From contig JAFRDE010000003.1 in NCBI GenBank assembly GCA_017403985.1, positions 1 to 35,889 on the forward strand: DNA of 35,889 nucleotides, read 5' to 3'. The stretch is from Ruminococcus sp. GTDB taxonomy: Bacteria > Bacillota > Clostridia > Oscillospirales > Acutalibacteraceae. Below, one piece after another: positions 33,769 through 35,889 of the stretch (position 1 is the stretch's first letter; the number at the start of each line of letters is the position of its first letter). The position numbers and the translations under genes are program-made. The notes beneath the pieces are model-generated. The model had not been told where the DNA came from. It did not search any database and worked only from the letters and a program-made list of their open reading frames with translations.

Positions 33769-35412
33769 ATGAATAAAATAGGAATCGCTGAGAGTATATC
33801 AGTTGAGTTTAAGAGTGACAAGCAATGTATTTCTGACAACGGAATCATAGATGCTATAGTTGCATTTGCCAACACAGACGGGGGAGAGCTATATATCGGA
33901 GTTGAAGATAACGGAGAGATTACCGGTTTGCACAAAAAGCATGAAAACGCATCAAAACTGGCGGCATTCATCGCGAATAAAACTGTTCCCCCTGTTCCGG
34001 TGCGCGTTGAAAAGATAACTCTGGGAGGAACATACATTAGAATAACGGTACCTAAAAGCTTTTCCGTAGTAGCTTCATCTAACGGAAAAATACAGCGAAG
34101 ACGATTAAAAACAGACGGAACGCCTGAAAATATTCCAATGTATCCTTATGAGATATCCTCTCGATTATCGTCGCTTGGGCTATTGGATTATTCTGCGCAG
34201 GCTGTACCGGATGCTGATTATTCTGATTTAGATCCTTTGGAAAGAGAAAGACTTAGGAGTATTATCAAAAACTACAGAGGCGAATATGAATTATTGGATT
34301 TGGATGATTTAGATTTGGACAAAGCGCTGAATCTTGTAATTAAACAAGAAGGGAAGTATGTACCGACATTTTGCGGTTTATTATTGATTGGAAAAACAGA
34401 AGCGATAAAAAAGCATATGCCTACATCTGAATCGTCTATTCAGATTATGAGCGGCAGCGATATAAAAGTTAACCAAAACTTTTATGGATCTATTATATCG
34501 TCTTTTGAAAAAATCAATGAATACTTTATGGCTTGGAATAAAAGCGAAGAAATGGAAGTTGGATTATTCAGGTATACGATCCCGGACTATGATCCACGTG
34601 CATTTCGAGAAGCTTTGGTAAATGCTTTTTGTCATCGAGATTATTCTATTTTGGGCAGAGTTTTGATACAAATTAATAATGACGGTATGACTATCAGCAA
34701 TCCAGGTGGTTTTATTGAAGGTATCACAGCAGATAATCTGTTGGATGCGATTCCGCAGGGAAGGAATCCTTTATTAGCCACTGCGCTGAAAAGAATCGGC
34801 TTAGCAGAAAGGACCGGCAGAGGAATAGACAGAATATATGAAGGCTCGTTATTATACGGAAGATTATTACCGGATTATTCTCGATCAAGTGCGAAAAATG
34901 TAATCTTATTTATCCCGAAGGGACCGACTGATAAAGAGTTCATTAAGATGATCTCAAGTGAACAGGAAAAAACCGGTAATACACTGCCAATATATTCCTT
35001 GTTGATTCTTAATCACTTAAAAGGAGTCCCGAAATCACAAATCAAGGAAATAGCAACTTCCCTTAAATTATCAGAGAGTTCCGTGCGGGTAACCATTGAA
35101 TCTTTAGTGGCAGCCGGAATTGTTGAAGCGGTTGGACAAAGCCGCGGAAGATACTATATGCTCAGTTCTAAGTATTATAGAAAAGCAAATGATACCATTA
35201 GATATGTTCGTCATAAGGATATTGATCCGATAAGATACGAAGAACTGGTTTTAGAACTGGCCAGAACCAAAGGGGACATTCGACGAGCTGATGTAATGGA
35301 ACTGTTACATATTAATGGTGCTCAGGCATATCGCATTTTAAAAAAGTTGGAAGATTCCGGTAAAATACTTCAAAAAGGAAAGGGTGCGGGAGTTAAGTAC
35401 TATCTGACATAA
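33769..35412 (+). CDS. AlbA_2 (Schlafen-type) domain protein with RecG-like C-terminal ATPase fold and winged helices
   Basis: The protein is 547 residues when started at ATG 33769 behind GAGGTGGAATAC; a GTG nine bases upstream is part of that site. Residues about 5-115 form the AlbA_2 domain (ISVEFKSDK, AIVAFANTDGGELYIGVEDN). Residues about 250-390 contain REALVNAFCHRDY, ISNPGGF and RTGRGIDRI, the HATPase_c_4 module often annotated as RecG-like, without helicase motifs. The C-terminal part has two winged helices (SESSVRVTIESLVAAGIVEA and HINGAQAYRILKKLEDSGKI). Such proteins are putative transcriptional regulators, and some relatives are linked to phage defence. The inverted-repeat promoter suggests autoregulation. 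Operon partners are absent. Confidence 0.85.
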   Translation: MNKIGIAESISVEFKSDKQCISDNGIIDAIVAFANTDGGELYIGVEDNGEITGLHKKHENASKLAAFIANKTVPPVPVRVEKITLGGTYIRITVPKSFSVVASSNGKIQRRRLKTDGTPENIPMYPYEISSRLSSLGLLDYSAQAVPDADYSDLDPLERERLRSIIKNYRGEYELLDLDDLDLDKALNLVIKQEGKYVPTFCGLLLIGKTEAIKKHMPTSESSIQIMSGSDIKVNQNFYGSIISSFEKINEYFMAWNKSEEMEVGLFRYTIPDYDPRAFREALVNAFCHRDYSILGRVLIQINNDGMTISNPGGFIEGITADNLLDAIPQGRNPLLATALKRIGLAERTGRGIDRIYEGSLLYGRLLPDYSRSSAKNVILFIPKGPTDKEFIKMISSEQEKTGNTLPIYSLLILNHLKGVPKSQIKEIATSLKLSESSVRVTIESLVAAGIVEAVGQSRGRYYMLSSKYYRKANDTIRYVRHKDIDPIRYEELVLELARTKGDIRRADVMELLHINGAQAYRILKKLEDSGKILQKGKGAGVKYYLT

Positions 35413-35498
35413 ACTGTACTTCTTCGCTATTGTAAAAACAAATCACCATATATTTTCCAACTAAGCCGTAATAATATTAAGTTAAAATACAGGAACCA

Positions 35499-35594
35499 CT
35501 GACCCGACCTCCAAAAGTTAGACCAAGAATCTAAGTTTTGGAGGTCGGACCTTTTATGTCAAAACATAGTTTCAAATTCAGTAAAAAATCTTAA
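35499..35594 (+). mobile_element. Remnant of an IS3-type (IS150-like) element left end
   Basis: The stretch begins TGACCCGACCTCCAAAAG, as in IS3-family ends, with an internal inverted repeat (CCGACCTCCAAAA 35504-35516, TTTTGGAGGTCGG 35536-35548, extended by GTTAGA/TCTAAG). It is followed at 35556 by an ATG encoding MSKHSFKFSKKS before a stop, resembling the start of an IS150-type orfA. The rest of the element is absent. The hairpin followed by CCTTTT may now terminate the AlbA_2 transcript. Confidence 0.5.
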
Positions 35595-35742
35595 CAGAGT
35601 ATAATCATCTCTTCACCTTTTCACATGATAACAGTCCTTTCATGGCAGATTTATGTATGATTCTGTGAACGGTTCTGCACCTCGTCAATGAGAATGCTAC
35701 CCTAACTTTCAAGTATATTATAAACTCCGTTTCATATCGAAT
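35595..35742. other. Intergenic, no gene seen
   Basis: This stretch lies between the IS remnant and the right-edge gene. No frame, hairpin with T-run, or repeat stands out. Confidence 0.4.
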
Positions 35743-35889
35743 TCAAACGAACAATCTTTGATTCTCATTATGCATCAGGAGTTTCAAAAGCGTTCCGCTC
35801 AGGATCCGTTTGGATACCGCATCGGGAAAGTATACGCAATATCTGCTGACATCACTGATGGTGATCCTTTTTTCTCTGGCATATTCGTA
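35743..35889 (-). CDS. C-terminal end of an unidentified protein, partial at the right edge
   Basis: The minus strand is open from the window edge to a TGA at 35743-35745, giving about 48 residues (YEYAREKRITISDVSRYCVY near the edge, then RILSGTLLKLL and QRLFV). The helix-loop content would fit a winged helix or another small helical tail, but no family is recognised. Confidence 0.4.
   Translation of the reverse strand, partial: YEYAREKRITISDVSRYCVYFPDAVSKRILSGTLLKLLMHNENQRLFV

Noticed and set aside
33769-35412. Annotation as RecG helicase
   Set aside because: The protein lacks helicase motifs. The similarity is limited to the AlbA_2 and C-terminal HATPase-like modules that are often mislabelled RecG-like.

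Overview
The window looks like a chromosomal accessory region of a gut or rumen Clostridia, most likely Ruminococcus or a close Oscillospiraceae relative. The basis is a secreted protein ending in a Ruminococcus-style type I dockerin, a Tn4451-type TnpX mobile element typical of Clostridia, clear AGGAGG-type ribosome binding sites and sigma-A promoters. No rRNA, tRNA or CRISPR array was seen. The genus is inferred from these features only.

Layout. (1) 1-6200 is a defence-like block read leftwards: a DUF6088/AbiEi-like antitoxin cut by the window edge, a small unknown ORF carrying a strong terminator in its 3' end, a Septu-like pair (HNH nuclease plus ABC-type ATPase) with a 4-base overlap, and an AAA_14/DUF4143 ATPase. 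A diverged direct repeat of about 140 bp, which includes the 3' end of a small gene, lies at both ends of the block. (2) About 6220-14860 is an integrative mobilizable element of the Tn4451 type: tnpV, tnpW, the large serine recombinase TnpX, a DUF3847 protein, a MobA/MobL (MobQ) relaxase, and an oriT whose minus strand carries a nick sequence like that of RSF1010. A leftward cargo lies inside it: a sigma-like regulator, a zinc-finger protein broken by an in-frame TGA, and a DUF1016 nuclease. (3) 15162-24086 is one giant secreted repeat protein (2974 aa) with about 13 MBG-like repeats and a C-terminal dockerin. It is divergent from a two-component pair, an XRE-receiver fusion and a 7-TM LytS/YesM-like histidine kinase.

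(4) 26709-33110 is the most unusual part. It is a tight four-gene leftward operon under a near-consensus promoter: an ATP-grasp/radical-SAM fusion, a second radical-SAM enzyme, a four-TM pentapeptide-repeat protein and a nitroreductase. Both radical-SAM proteins carry a non-classical Cx8Cx2C cluster motif. I do not recognise this combination as a described pathway; it reads as a biosynthetic or modification cassette of unknown product. (5) 33670-35890 holds an AlbA_2 (Schlafen-type) regulator or defence protein whose promoter sits inside a perfect 19-bp inverted repeat, then an IS3-type remnant and a gene cut by the right edge.

How the parts work together: region 1 is probably anti-phage or toxin-antitoxin. 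Region 2 moves by TnpX excision and by conjugal mobilization in trans. In region 3 the kinase and XRE-receiver may control the divergent giant protein. Region 4 is probably co-transcribed to make or install one modified molecule. Functions beyond the named domains are inference.
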